Shown one piece after another: positions 8,904-16,881 of a DNA stretch of 64,000 nt. Source of the stretch: Dyella kyungheensis. GTDB taxonomy: Bacteria > Pseudomonadota > Gammaproteobacteria > Xanthomonadales > Rhodanobacteraceae. Within the stretch, counting starts at the first letter, position 1; each line of letters begins with the position of its first letter. The notes beneath the pieces were generated by a model. The model was not told the DNA's origin, did no database searches, and worked only from the letters and a program-made list of their open reading frames with translations. The stretch spans positions 248,001 to 312,000 of the forward strand of contig NZ_JADIKC010000003.1 of the NCBI RefSeq assembly GCF_016905005.1, given 5' to 3'. The position numbers and the translations under genes were made by a program.

Positions 8904-9589
8904 GGCTTGGTTTCCTTGCCTTCCTTCACTTCTTCCAGCAGGTAACCGAGGCCGCGGATGGTGCGTACCTGCGTGCCCGAGTCAGCGAGCTTGCGGCGCA
9001 GGCGATAGATGGCGATGTCCAGGCCGTTGTCGGTGAGTTCTTCGTCCCAACTGCACAACGCTTCGACCAATTGGGCGCGACTGGTCACGCGGTCGGGGCG
9101 TGCGGCCAGTGCTTCGAGCAGGCCGAATTCGCGGGCGGTGAGCTCGAGCGGCTGGTCGTCGATCCAGGCGCGGTGGCCGGGAAGATCCAGGCGCAGCCGT
9201 CCCATGGTGAGTTCAGGGGCGCCCTGCGAGGTGTAGCGGCGCAACAGCGCGCGCACGCGTGCTTCGAATTCGGCGAGCGCGAACGGCTTCACCAGGTAGT
9301 CGTCGGCGCCCAGATCGAGCACCCGCACGCGTTCGCGCAAACCTTCGCGGGCGGTGATCACCAGCACCGGCAGGCCGGTGCCGCGCTTGCGCAGCCGCTG
9401 CAGCACATCGGCGCCGTCCAGGTTGGGCAGGCCCAGGTCGAGAATAAGCAGGTCGTACGGAGTGTCGCGCAGGGCAGCATCGGCCTTGGCGCCATCGGTC
9501 ACGCAGTCCACCGCGTGGCCGCCCTGGCGCAGCGAGGCGCTGACACCGGCGGCAATCGAGGGATCGTCCTCGGCAATCAAAATGCGCAT
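8900..9589 (-). CDS. OmpR/PhoB-family response regulator
   Basis: A 229-residue two-domain regulator. The receiver domain (1-~120) has the acidic pair E7-D8-D9, phosphoacceptor D51 in LLILDLGLPNLDG, the conserved threonine in VITARE and lysine in YLVKPFA. The C-terminal ~95 residues form a winged-helix DNA-binding domain (LELTAREFGLLEAL ... VRTIRGLGYLLEE). It is the first gene of a minus-strand pair with the kinase and is transcribed divergently from the iron-linked operon at 9836. The shared 246-bp gap leaves open whether it controls that operon. Confidence 0.93.
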   Translation of the reverse strand: MRILIAEDDPSIAAGVSASLRQGGHAVDCVTDGAKADAALRDTPYDLLILDLGLPNLDGADVLQRLRKRGTGLPVLVITAREGLRERVRVLDLGADDYLVKPFALAEFEARVRALLRRYTSQGAPELTMGRLRLDLPGHRAWIDDQPLELTAREFGLLEALAARPDRVTSRAQLVEALCSWDEELTDNGLDIAIYRLRRKLADSGTQVRTIRGLGYLLEEVKEGKETKP

Positions 9590-9652
9590 AAAGTCTTCCG
9601 GCTGAGGTGGCAGTTCGGCGCGTGAATGGGTGCGCGAGCCATCATTATTGAA

Positions 9653-9681
9653 TTGCGAGTGATTCTCATTTGTGGCAACAT
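9653..9681 (+). promoter_or_regulatory. Fur-like box and promoter of the PepSY/flavoreductase operon
   Basis: On the reverse strand 9653-9671 reads AAATGAGAATCACTCGCAA, close to gammaproteobacterial Fur boxes (AATGAGAATNATT type). It overlaps a possible promoter: TTGCGA (9653-9658), 17-bp spacer, CAACAT (9676-9681). It closely matches the box in front of the TonB receptor at 40702-40720: both share AATGAGAAT plus a GCAATT end at the same spacing. Repression of the downstream operon when iron is plentiful is the expected effect. Confidence 0.7.
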
Positions 9682-9835
9682 TCCGACCCTATGTCAGGAG
9701 CAGGCTGCCCAGATGGTGGGAAGCTTAGCGCCCTGGTGCAGGTTTGAGACAACGGGCGGGCGACTCGGTTGCATGCGCGTCATGCGGTTTGGCGTTGATT
9801 CGAAAGAGACCATCAACAGGCTCTGAAAGGCAGGC

Positions 9836-10480
9836 ATGGAATCAGCGGCGCGGTCGCACAACAACCGGATGGGAGCGAGCCGCGCGTTCTGGCTCAAGCA
9901 ACTCCATCAATGGCACTGGATCAGCTCCGCGCTGTGCCTGGTGGGCATGCTGCTGTTCGCCATTACCGGTTTCACGCTCAACCACGCCGGCCAGATCGAG
10001 GCGCAGGCGAGTACGGTCCATCGCAACGCGCAATTGCCCGCCGCCTTGCTCAAGGCCGTGAGTGGCGACGAGGAGCGCAAGGGCGTGGCCTTGCCGGCCG
10101 CCGTGGCGGACTGGGTTGGCGCCACGCTCGACGTTGACGTGGCCGGCCGCACCGGCGATTGGTCGTCCGATGAAATCTATCTCTCGATGCCGCGGCCGGG
10201 CGGCGATGCGTGGCTGAGCATCGACCGCGAAACCGGCAAGGTGGAAACCGAGCGCAGCTCGCGCGGCGTCATTGCCTACCTCAACGATTTGCACAAAGGC
10301 CGCCATGCCGGACCGGCGTGGGGCTGGTTCATCGATGTATTTGCGCTGGCCTGCGTGATCTTTTCGGTCACCGGCCTGCTCTTGCTGAAGATGCATGCCG
10401 CGCAGCGCGGCGCGACCTGGCCGCTGGTTGCCTTCGGACTGGTGCTGCCGCTGCTGCTTGCGCTGATCTTCATCCACTGA
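9836..10480 (+). CDS. PepSY-associated transmembrane protein
   Basis: A 214-residue inner-membrane protein of the PepSY_TM family. The N-terminal cytoplasmic WLKQLHQWHW segment leads into helix 1 (~residues 28-48, SSALCLVGMLLFAITGFTLNH, given here as hydrophobic core). A ~115-residue periplasmic domain of PepSY character follows, with a YLNDLHKGRHAG motif, then two helices (~163-183 and ~190-212). The paired histidines beside the helices (LHQWHW, TLNH, DLHKGRH) are typical of members thought to bind heme or pass electrons across the membrane. First gene of the Fur-box operon. The ATG at 9836 is taken as start; MGASRAFW further in is a possible alternative. Confidence 0.82.
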   Translation: MESAARSHNNRMGASRAFWLKQLHQWHWISSALCLVGMLLFAITGFTLNHAGQIEAQASTVHRNAQLPAALLKAVSGDEERKGVALPAAVADWVGATLDVDVAGRTGDWSSDEIYLSMPRPGGDAWLSIDRETGKVETERSSRGVIAYLNDLHKGRHAGPAWGWFIDVFALACVIFSVTGLLLLKMHAAQRGATWPLVAFGLVLPLLLALIFIH

Positions 10481-10585
10481 CATGAAAAGTGAGCGGACGA
10501 GCATGAAGATGTCCGGGTCCAGCGGTACACCATTCCCGTCTTCCATCGTTTTCGATTCTTCTTCTCGCGCCTAACCGAGGACATC

Positions 10586-11101
10586 ATGCGCCGCCTTTCC
10601 CTGACCCTCCCCGCGATGCTGCTGGCCGCTCCGGTCGCCGCGGCCGACCTCAACGTCACAGTGCAGATTCCCCAGCTCAACGTGGCGGAATACCACCGTC
10701 CGTATACCGCCGTGTGGGTGGAGCGCGAAGATCATTCCGTCGCTGCGCAGCTGGCCGTGTGGTATGCGCAAAAAGAATCGAAGGAAGGCGCTGGTACCAA
10801 GTGGCTGCCCGAGTTGCGCCAGTGGTGGCGTCGCGGCGGCCGCGAGCTGCAGATGCCGGTGGACGGCGTGTCCGGTGCAACGCGTCCGGCCGGCGACCAG
10901 AAGCTGAGCTTCCACGAGGGCAAGGCGCCGCTGGCCGAGCTGGCGCCGGGCAAGTACGAACTGGTGGTGGAGGCCGCGCGCGAAGTTGGCGGCCGCGAAG
11001 TGGTGCGCGTGCCGTTCACCTGGCCCGCCACGGCGCCGCAGCAGCTCGCCGCCCAGGGCAGCAGCGAACTCGGTGCCGTCAAAGTCGATCTCGCCCCCTA
11101 A
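10586..11101 (+). CDS. DUF2271 periplasmic protein with ApbE flavinylation motif
   Basis: A 171-residue exported protein with a Sec signal peptide (MRRLSLTLPAMLLAAPVAAA) and the DUF2271 core: VAVWVE-like strand, LAVWYAQKE, then KWLPELRQWWRRGG. The key observation is D93-G-V-S-G-A-T99, which fits the ApbE target consensus D-[AG]-x-[ST]-G-A-[ST] known from NqrC and RnfG, where FMN is linked to the last Thr through a phosphoester. ApbE itself is encoded two genes downstream. I infer that T99 carries covalent FMN and that the protein is the periplasmic electron carrier of the operon. A 105-bp gap separates it from the PepSY gene; its stop is 18 bp before the next start. Confidence 0.85.
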   Translation: MRRLSLTLPAMLLAAPVAAADLNVTVQIPQLNVAEYHRPYTAVWVEREDHSVAAQLAVWYAQKESKEGAGTKWLPELRQWWRRGGRELQMPVDGVSGATRPAGDQKLSFHEGKAPLAELAPGKYELVVEAAREVGGREVVRVPFTWPATAPQQLAAQGSSELGAVKVDLAP

Positions 11102-11119
11102 ATGAAGGAGCACAACCGC

Positions 11120-11932
11120 ATGAGCAAGCATTCGTTGAAGTGGGGCGCATTGGCGCTGGCGCTGGCACTGCCGTTCACCGCGCAGGCGCACAAGATGTGG
11201 ATGGTGCCGTCGGCCACCAACGTCTCCGGGGCCGACCCGTGGGTGACGGTGGATGCGGCCGTCTCCAATGACCTGTTCTATCCCGACCATATGCCGGTGC
11301 AGCTGGACCGCGTGACCATCACGCTGCCGGACGGCCAGACGGCCAAGCCGGAGAATGCGCTCACCGGCCAGTACCGCAGCGTGTTCGACGTGCACCTGAC
11401 CGAAGCCGGCACCTACAAGATCGCCGCCGTGAATGGCGGCCTGTTCGCCAGTTACGAAGTGGACGGCCAGAAGAAGCGCTGGCGCGGCGATGCGGCCGAG
11501 CTGGCCAAGTCGATTCCGTCCAACGCGAAGAACGTGGAGGTCTCCGAATCGATCAACCGCGTGGAAACCTTCGTCACCAACGGCAAGCCGAGCGATGGCG
11601 CGCTCAAGCCCAGCGGCAAGGGCCTGGAGCTGGTGCCGGTGACGCGCGTCACCGATCTCGCCTCGGGCGAGGCGGCGACGTTCCAGCTGCTGCTCGACGG
11701 CAAGCCGGCATCGAACCTCAAGGTGATGGCCATCGCCGGCGAGACGCGTTATCGCAATGCGCCGGAAGAAATCGACGTCACCACCGACAAGGATGGCAAG
11801 TTCAGCATCACCTGGCCGCACGCCGGCATGTACTGGGTGAACGCCAGCACGCAGGACAACAAGTCCAGCATCAAGCAGGCCAAGGTGCGTCGCCTCTCCT
11901 ACGCCGCCACGCTGGAAGTGCTGCCGCAGTAA
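11120..11932 (+). CDS. DUF4198 periplasmic protein
   Basis: A 270-residue exported protein. The signal peptide ends ...FTAQA and the mature protein should begin HKMWMVPS, the usual start of DUF4198 proteins. An N-terminal histidine followed by beta-sandwich domains suggests metal binding, which is inference. The first domain runs to about residue 130 and the second (TDLASGEAATFQLLLDGKPASN ... FSITWPHAGMYWVNAS) looks like a transthyretin/CarboxypepD-like fold. The ATG at 11120 is chosen because AAGGAG lies 10-15 nt before it; the in-frame ATG at 11102 would put that Shine-Dalgarno inside the gene. The stop codon overlaps the next start as TAATG, so translation is coupled to ApbE. Confidence 0.82.
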   Translation: MSKHSLKWGALALALALPFTAQAHKMWMVPSATNVSGADPWVTVDAAVSNDLFYPDHMPVQLDRVTITLPDGQTAKPENALTGQYRSVFDVHLTEAGTYKIAAVNGGLFASYEVDGQKKRWRGDAAELAKSIPSNAKNVEVSESINRVETFVTNGKPSDGALKPSGKGLELVPVTRVTDLASGEAATFQLLLDGKPASNLKVMAIAGETRYRNAPEEIDVTTDKDGKFSITWPHAGMYWVNASTQDNKSSIKQAKVRRLSYAATLEVLPQ

Positions 11933-12951
11933 TGCCCCACGCAAGCGATGCCATCGATCGGAACGGTGCGCTGTCCATGAAGCCTCTCGACATCGTGCAA
12001 TCCGCGCAAGGCGAGACCATGGGCACGTTCTGGTCGGTGCGTGCGGTGATGCAGGCGGAGCGGTCGCTGGCATCGCAGGTGGCGGGCATCCAGGCGGTGC
12101 TCGATCTGGTCGATGGCCAGATGAGCACGTACAAGTCCAGCTCGTCGCTATCGCGTTTCAATGCGGCGCCGGCCGGTACGTGGCACGTGTTGCCGGCCGA
12201 GTGTTTCGAAGTGGTGAAGCACGCGTTGCAGGTGGCGCGCGACAGCGATGGCGCGTACGACCCCACGGTAGGCCCGCTGGTGAATCTGTGGGGTTTCGGT
12301 CCCGATGGCGCGCGACGCGAACCGCCGTCGCGCGCATCGATCGAGGCTGCGCGTGAGCGCATCGGCTGGTGGCGCCTGAAGTTGGATGCCAGCACGCACA
12401 GCTTGTATCAGCCCGGTGGCGTCTATCTGGACCTTTCGTCGGTGGCCAAAGGCTACAGCGTCGATCTGGTCGGCCGTTTCCTCGATGCTGCCGGCATCGA
12501 TGCGTGGCTCGTCGAAGTCGGCGGCGAGATGAAAGGCAAGGGCAGCAAGCCGGATGGCTCGCCGTGGCGCATCGGCATCGAGCGCCCCGGTGCGGCGAGC
12601 GGCGCCGTGCAGTACGCCGACCAGCTCAGCCAGGTGGTTTGCCTCACGGGACGCGCCATCGCCACCTCCGGCGACTATCGTCGCCAGTTCGCTGCCGAGG
12701 GTGTGACCTATTCGCACCACATCGATCCGCGCACAGGTCGGCCGGTGCCGCAAACGGTGGCTTCGGTCAGCGTGCTGGCGGGTGAGGCGATGCAGGCTGA
12801 TCCGATGGGCACCCTGATGACCGTGCTGGGGCCGGAGCAGGGCATGGCGTATGCAAAAGACCGCGGCCTCGCAGTGATGTTCATCGTGCACGGCGCAAAC
12901 GGGTTGGAAGAATATCTTTCGCCGGCGTTCGAGGCAGCGCTGGCGTCATGA
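11932..12951 (+). CDS. apbE: FAD:protein FMN transferase (ApbE family)
   Basis: A 339-residue ApbE-type flavin transferase, which moves FMN from FAD to Ser/Thr of target proteins in a Mg2+-dependent reaction. Family signatures are seen in order: ETMGTFWSV near the N-terminus, the STYKSSSSLSRFN segment, GAYDPTVGPLVNLWGFG, YLDLSSVAKGYSVD, VEVGGEMKGKG and the C-terminal ADPMGTLMTVLG. Unlike most ApbE proteins it shows neither a lipobox nor a signal peptide, so its location is uncertain although its presumed target (DUF2271 protein) is exported. The start at 11932 is favoured by the TAATG overlap; MKPLDIVQ at 11977 is the alternative. Its stop overlaps the flavoreductase ATG (ATGA). Confidence 0.88.
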   Translation: MPHASDAIDRNGALSMKPLDIVQSAQGETMGTFWSVRAVMQAERSLASQVAGIQAVLDLVDGQMSTYKSSSSLSRFNAAPAGTWHVLPAECFEVVKHALQVARDSDGAYDPTVGPLVNLWGFGPDGARREPPSRASIEAARERIGWWRLKLDASTHSLYQPGGVYLDLSSVAKGYSVDLVGRFLDAAGIDAWLVEVGGEMKGKGSKPDGSPWRIGIERPGAASGAVQYADQLSQVVCLTGRAIATSGDYRRQFAAEGVTYSHHIDPRTGRPVPQTVASVSVLAGEAMQADPMGTLMTVLGPEQGMAYAKDRGLAVMFIVHGANGLEEYLSPAFEAALAS

Positions 12952-14588
12952 GCCCGCCGTCCGCCACATCGAAGCGCCCCGCCTGGGGCAATCTGCTGCT
13001 TGGTGGATTGCTCGCCGCGCTGATCGCGGCGTTGATGACGCTACACGCGCACGAATGGGAATGGCACGACCCGGGCGCATTGCGCTGGTTCAGTGCAGCC
13101 ATCGTGTTGCTGCTGTGGGTGGGATTTACCGTGTGGCTGGCCTGGTATCGTCGTCGCGCAACGCAGCGGCAGTCCCAGCGTATGCCGGCCACCCATGCCC
13201 ATGCGTCGCGCAGCATCCTCGTCGTATTCGCAAGCCAGACCGGCAACGCCGAGCAATGGGCGCGGCAGACGGCGGACAGCCTGCAGGCAGCCGGCGAGTC
13301 GGTGCGATTGAGCGAGCTCGGACAATTGGATCCGGAAACACTGGTCGGCGCGGAGCGCGTGCTGTTCGTGGTGAGCACTACCGGCGAAGGCGATGCGCCC
13401 GACAGCGCCGCCCGCTTTGTTACGCAGTTCATGCGCTCGCCCCAGTCGCTCGCCACGCTGCGCTACGGCCTGCTCGCACTGGGCGACCGCGACTACGACG
13501 ATTTCTGCGGCTTTGGCCGCGCGCTGCAGCACTGGTTGCAGCAAAGCGGCGCGACCCCGCTGTTCGATGCGGTGGAAGTGGATAACGGCGACGCGGCGGC
13601 GCTGCGCCATTGGCAACATCATCTCGCGTTGCTTTCTGGTGCGAGCGATTTGCCGGATTGGCAGTCGCCGGACTATCAGCGGTGGCAGCTGGTCGAGCGC
13701 AGCCTGCTCAATCCCGGCAGCGCAGGCGGTCCATGCTTCCATCTGGCGCTGCGTCCGTTGGATGGCGGGGCGAGCTGGCAAGCGGGCGATCTGGTGGAGA
13801 TCGGGCCACGCCATGCGCCTTCCGATGTCGAAACATGGTTGACGACGCATGCGCTCGACGGCGACGTCATGATCGAGCACGCAGGTCGCCGGGCGAGCTT
13901 GCGCGAGTGGGTGTCAGCGAGTCATTGGCCGGATGGCGATGCCCGGCACGAAACGCCTGAAGCGCTGGTGGCGGCCTTGCAGGCGCTGCCGCACCGCGAA
14001 TACTCGATTGCTTCCGTGCCGACCGACGGTGCCGTGCACCTGCTCGTGCGTCGCATGCAGCGGGACGACGGTTCGGCAGGCATCGGCTCGGGCTGGCTCA
14101 CCCAGCATGCGCAAGCCGGTGGCGAGATCGCGTTGCGTATTCGCGCCAATCCCGGCTTTCACGCGCCAACCGATGATCGACCGTTGGTGCTGATCGGCAA
14201 CGGCACCGGTCTGGCAGGCTTGCGCGCCCTGTTGAAGGCTCGTGTGGAAAAGGGCCGCGGACGCAACTGGTTGCTGTTCGGCGAACGCGAATCCGCCCAC
14301 GATTTCTATCACCGCGACGAGATCCTGCAATGGCAGCGCCAGGGCATGCTCGAGCGGCTCGACTTGACCTGGTCGCGCGAGGGCGAATCACGCCTCTACG
14401 TACAGGACCGCTTGCGAGCCTCCGCCGATGTGTTGCGTCAGTGGATTGAGCAGGGAGCCGCCATCTATGTGTGCGGCAGCCTTGCGGGAATGGCCCCGGG
14501 CGTCGACGCGGTCCTGCGCGAAACCCTGGGCGACGCCAAGGTCGAACAACTGCGCGAAGCGGGTCGCTACCGTCGCGACGTCTATTGA
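12948..14588 (+). CDS. Membrane NADPH flavoreductase (flavodoxin + ferredoxin-NADP reductase-like domains)
   Basis: A 546-residue fused electron-transfer protein. Two N-terminal transmembrane helices (~residues 14-32 and ~45-65) anchor a flavodoxin domain starting ILVVFASQTGNAEQWARQ (the FMN phosphate loop) with VVSTTGEGDAPDSA. Next is an FAD-binding beta barrel (EYSIASVPTDGAVHLLVR, where R-x-Y-S is replaced by REYSIAS), and an NAD(P)H domain with LVLIGNGTGLAGLRALL and IYVCGSLAGMAPGVDAVL. The order matches sulfite reductase alpha/cytochrome P450 reductase-like proteins. I infer that it takes electrons from NADPH in the cytoplasm and passes them to the PepSY protein. Last gene of the operon, coupled to apbE by ATGA. 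Confidence 0.87.
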   Translation: MSPPSATSKRPAWGNLLLGGLLAALIAALMTLHAHEWEWHDPGALRWFSAAIVLLLWVGFTVWLAWYRRRATQRQSQRMPATHAHASRSILVVFASQTGNAEQWARQTADSLQAAGESVRLSELGQLDPETLVGAERVLFVVSTTGEGDAPDSAARFVTQFMRSPQSLATLRYGLLALGDRDYDDFCGFGRALQHWLQQSGATPLFDAVEVDNGDAAALRHWQHHLALLSGASDLPDWQSPDYQRWQLVERSLLNPGSAGGPCFHLALRPLDGGASWQAGDLVEIGPRHAPSDVETWLTTHALDGDVMIEHAGRRASLREWVSASHWPDGDARHETPEALVAALQALPHREYSIASVPTDGAVHLLVRRMQRDDGSAGIGSGWLTQHAQAGGEIALRIRANPGFHAPTDDRPLVLIGNGTGLAGLRALLKARVEKGRGRNWLLFGERESAHDFYHRDEILQWQRQGMLERLDLTWSREGESRLYVQDRLRASADVLRQWIEQGAAIYVCGSLAGMAPGVDAVLRETLGDAKVEQLREAGRYRRDVY

Positions 14589-14667
14589 GTTGCCGTGACC
14601 TTTAGCCTATAGGATGGCGATGCGCCGATGCCGCAGTCTGGACGGCGTTCCTTGGGGGGAGGGGTAC

Positions 14668-16881
14668 ATGCGAATGTGTTTGCAAGGCGCGCCGCGTCTC
14701 TGGCTGGCGCTGGCCTGTTTGGCGCTGTCAGCGGCGGTGACCGCGCAGGATGCACCGGCACCGGCAAGCAGCACCGCCACGCCGCCGCTGGCGATTCCAC
14801 TGGCCAAGGCCCGCGCTGCCGCACCGCATGAAGCGAGCGCGCCCGATGCATGGGGCGGCGTCCGCACAGGCAACGAACCCACGCTCTCCGATCGCGTCGC
14901 AAGTTATCGCATCGACGCCGAGTTGGACGCCGCCAGGCACAGCGTCAAGGGCAGCGAACAACTCAGCTGGCGCAATCGCAGCCAGCATCCGGTCAATCGC
15001 ATCTACCTTCATCTCTATCTCAATGCCTTCCAGAACGAAGGCAGCACCTTCTTCACCGAACGCAGCTTGTTCGCGGCGCATGGGCATTCGCGCGCAGAAA
15101 CCACGCCAGCAAAAGGCGAGTGGGGTTGGATTGACCTGACCGGCGTGCAGCAGGGCAACGCGGCGCTGAAGTGGAGCTTCGTACATCCCGACGACGGACC
15201 GGCCACCGACCAGACCGTGGTCGCCATCGATCTCGCCGAGCCGGTGCCTCCCGGCGGCACGCTCACCTTGGATATCGACTTCGTCAGTCAGCTGCCTCGC
15301 GTGATCGAGCGCACCGGCTGGTGGGGCAACTTCAATCTGGTGGCGCAGTGGTTCCCCAAGATCGGCGTGCTCGAGCTGCCCGGCGAGCGTGGCGCCACCC
15401 AGGCGCAATGGAACGTGCACGAGTTCCATTTCAACAGCGAGTTCTACGCGGACTTCGGCAGCTACGATGTGCGGCTCACGGTGCCCTCCGACTACACCGT
15501 CGGCGCGGTCGGCGCGCAGCAGGGGGAGCCCTCCGAACAGAACGGCAAGACCACCTATCACTTCCTGCAGCACGACGTGCACGATTTCGCCTGGGTCGCC
15601 GCCAAGGGATTCCGTACGCTGGAAGGCAGCTGGCAGGGGCCGGGCAGTCCGAGCGTGGCGGTACGCGTGATCTATCCGCCGGAATACATCGCCACCGCGC
15701 AGCCGGTGCTCAAGGCCACGCTGGACTCGCTGACGTATTTTTCCGACACGCTGGGGCCGTATCCATATCGCACCGTGACCGCTGTGGTGCCGCCGTTCAA
15801 TGCGGATGAAGCGGGCGGCATGGAGTATCCGACCTTCTTCACCGTCGAGGGCGACAAGGCGATCGACAAGGGCACCATGGATCAGTGGAACATCGACTTC
15901 GTAACCATCCACGAATTCGGCCACGGCTATTTCTACGGCCTGCTCGCCTCGAACGAATTCGAGGAGCCGATGCTCGATGAAGGCATCAACGAATACTGGG
16001 ACGATCGCATGTTGCGCGAACGCGGCCAGCGCGTGCTCGCGCCCGGCAGCTGGTTGCGGCGCGCCGGCATCACGCCGTCGATGGAGGCGTTCGCCTTCGA
16101 ACGCCTAGATGCCGGCCTGGCGCATCCGTTCGATCCGTTGGGACAGAACAGTTGGGATCGCTATTCCACCTCCAGCTACGGCACCGTGTATTCGCGCACG
16201 GCCACGGCCATGCACGATCTGGAGGAACGGTTGGGCAAGGACACGATGGCGCAGGCGATGCGCGAATACTATCTGCGCTGGCATTTCCGCCATCCCTCCG
16301 CCGCGGATCTGCGCGCGACGCTGATCGATGTTTCCGGCAATGCGCGCGCGGTGGACGAGGTATTCGACCAATTCGTCTATGGGACGGTGCGCATCGACGA
16401 TCGTGTGGTGACGATCGACACCAGCAGGGTGCTGCCCGAAGCCGGCAGCTGGGTGAAGAACGGCCAGCGCACGGAGCTGACGGACGATGACCGCTACGAA
16501 CAGGTGGCGAAGGCGGAAGACGCGTGGAAGAAATCCCATCCCGACACGGGAAGAACCAAGCCGGGCGCGTTTCCCATCCGCAGCACGGTCACCGTCGTGC
16601 GCGAAGGTGCGGCCGTGCCGCAGATCCTGCGCGTGACGTTTGCCGGTGGATCGCACGTCGACGTGCGCTGGGACGATGACCGCCGCTGGGCTCGTTTTGT
16701 CTTCACGGGCGATACCGCGGCAGTTTCCGCCGAACTCGACCCCGAACAAAAAGTCCTGCTCGACGACGACAAGCTCAACGACAGCCGCACCACGAAAGCC
16801 TATCCCTCGGCCTCGCGCCGCTGGACGGCCGATCTCGCGGCGCTGTTGCAGTCGCTGTACGCATGCCTGGTGACGCTGTGA
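14668..16881 (+). CDS. M1 family metallopeptidase (exported aminopeptidase)
   Basis: A 737-residue exported zinc peptidase. Residues 1-~25 form a Sec signal peptide (LWLALACLALSAAVTAQ). The family landmarks are the substrate-binding GGMEYPTFF and the zinc site H415-E-F-G-H419 with E438 exactly 18 residues further (LDEGINEYW); the downstream tyrosine sits in SSYGTVYSRT. Its gluzincin domain follows an N-terminal beta-sandwich (HSVKGSEQLSWRNRS ... LHLYLNAF), as in the M1 proteins of Xanthomonadaceae. The ATG at 14668 is chosen because it has GGGGAGGGG just upstream and starts the signal peptide. The stop overlaps the next gene's ATG as TGATG. Confidence 0.9.
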   Translation: MRMCLQGAPRLWLALACLALSAAVTAQDAPAPASSTATPPLAIPLAKARAAAPHEASAPDAWGGVRTGNEPTLSDRVASYRIDAELDAARHSVKGSEQLSWRNRSQHPVNRIYLHLYLNAFQNEGSTFFTERSLFAAHGHSRAETTPAKGEWGWIDLTGVQQGNAALKWSFVHPDDGPATDQTVVAIDLAEPVPPGGTLTLDIDFVSQLPRVIERTGWWGNFNLVAQWFPKIGVLELPGERGATQAQWNVHEFHFNSEFYADFGSYDVRLTVPSDYTVGAVGAQQGEPSEQNGKTTYHFLQHDVHDFAWVAAKGFRTLEGSWQGPGSPSVAVRVIYPPEYIATAQPVLKATLDSLTYFSDTLGPYPYRTVTAVVPPFNADEAGGMEYPTFFTVEGDKAIDKGTMDQWNIDFVTIHEFGHGYFYGLLASNEFEEPMLDEGINEYWDDRMLRERGQRVLAPGSWLRRAGITPSMEAFAFERLDAGLAHPFDPLGQNSWDRYSTSSYGTVYSRTATAMHDLEERLGKDTMAQAMREYYLRWHFRHPSAADLRATLIDVSGNARAVDEVFDQFVYGTVRIDDRVVTIDTSRVLPEAGSWVKNGQRTELTDDDRYEQVAKAEDAWKKSHPDTGRTKPGAFPIRSTVTVVREGAAVPQILRVTFAGGSHVDVRWDDDRRWARFVFTGDTAAVSAELDPEQKVLLDDDKLNDSRTTKAYPSASRRWTADLAALLQSLYACLVTL

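Noticed and set aside
10571-12073. 500-codon minus-strand frame across DUF2271 and DUF4198 genes
   Set aside because: Covers two genes with signal peptides and recognisable domains on the plus strand; no independent support.
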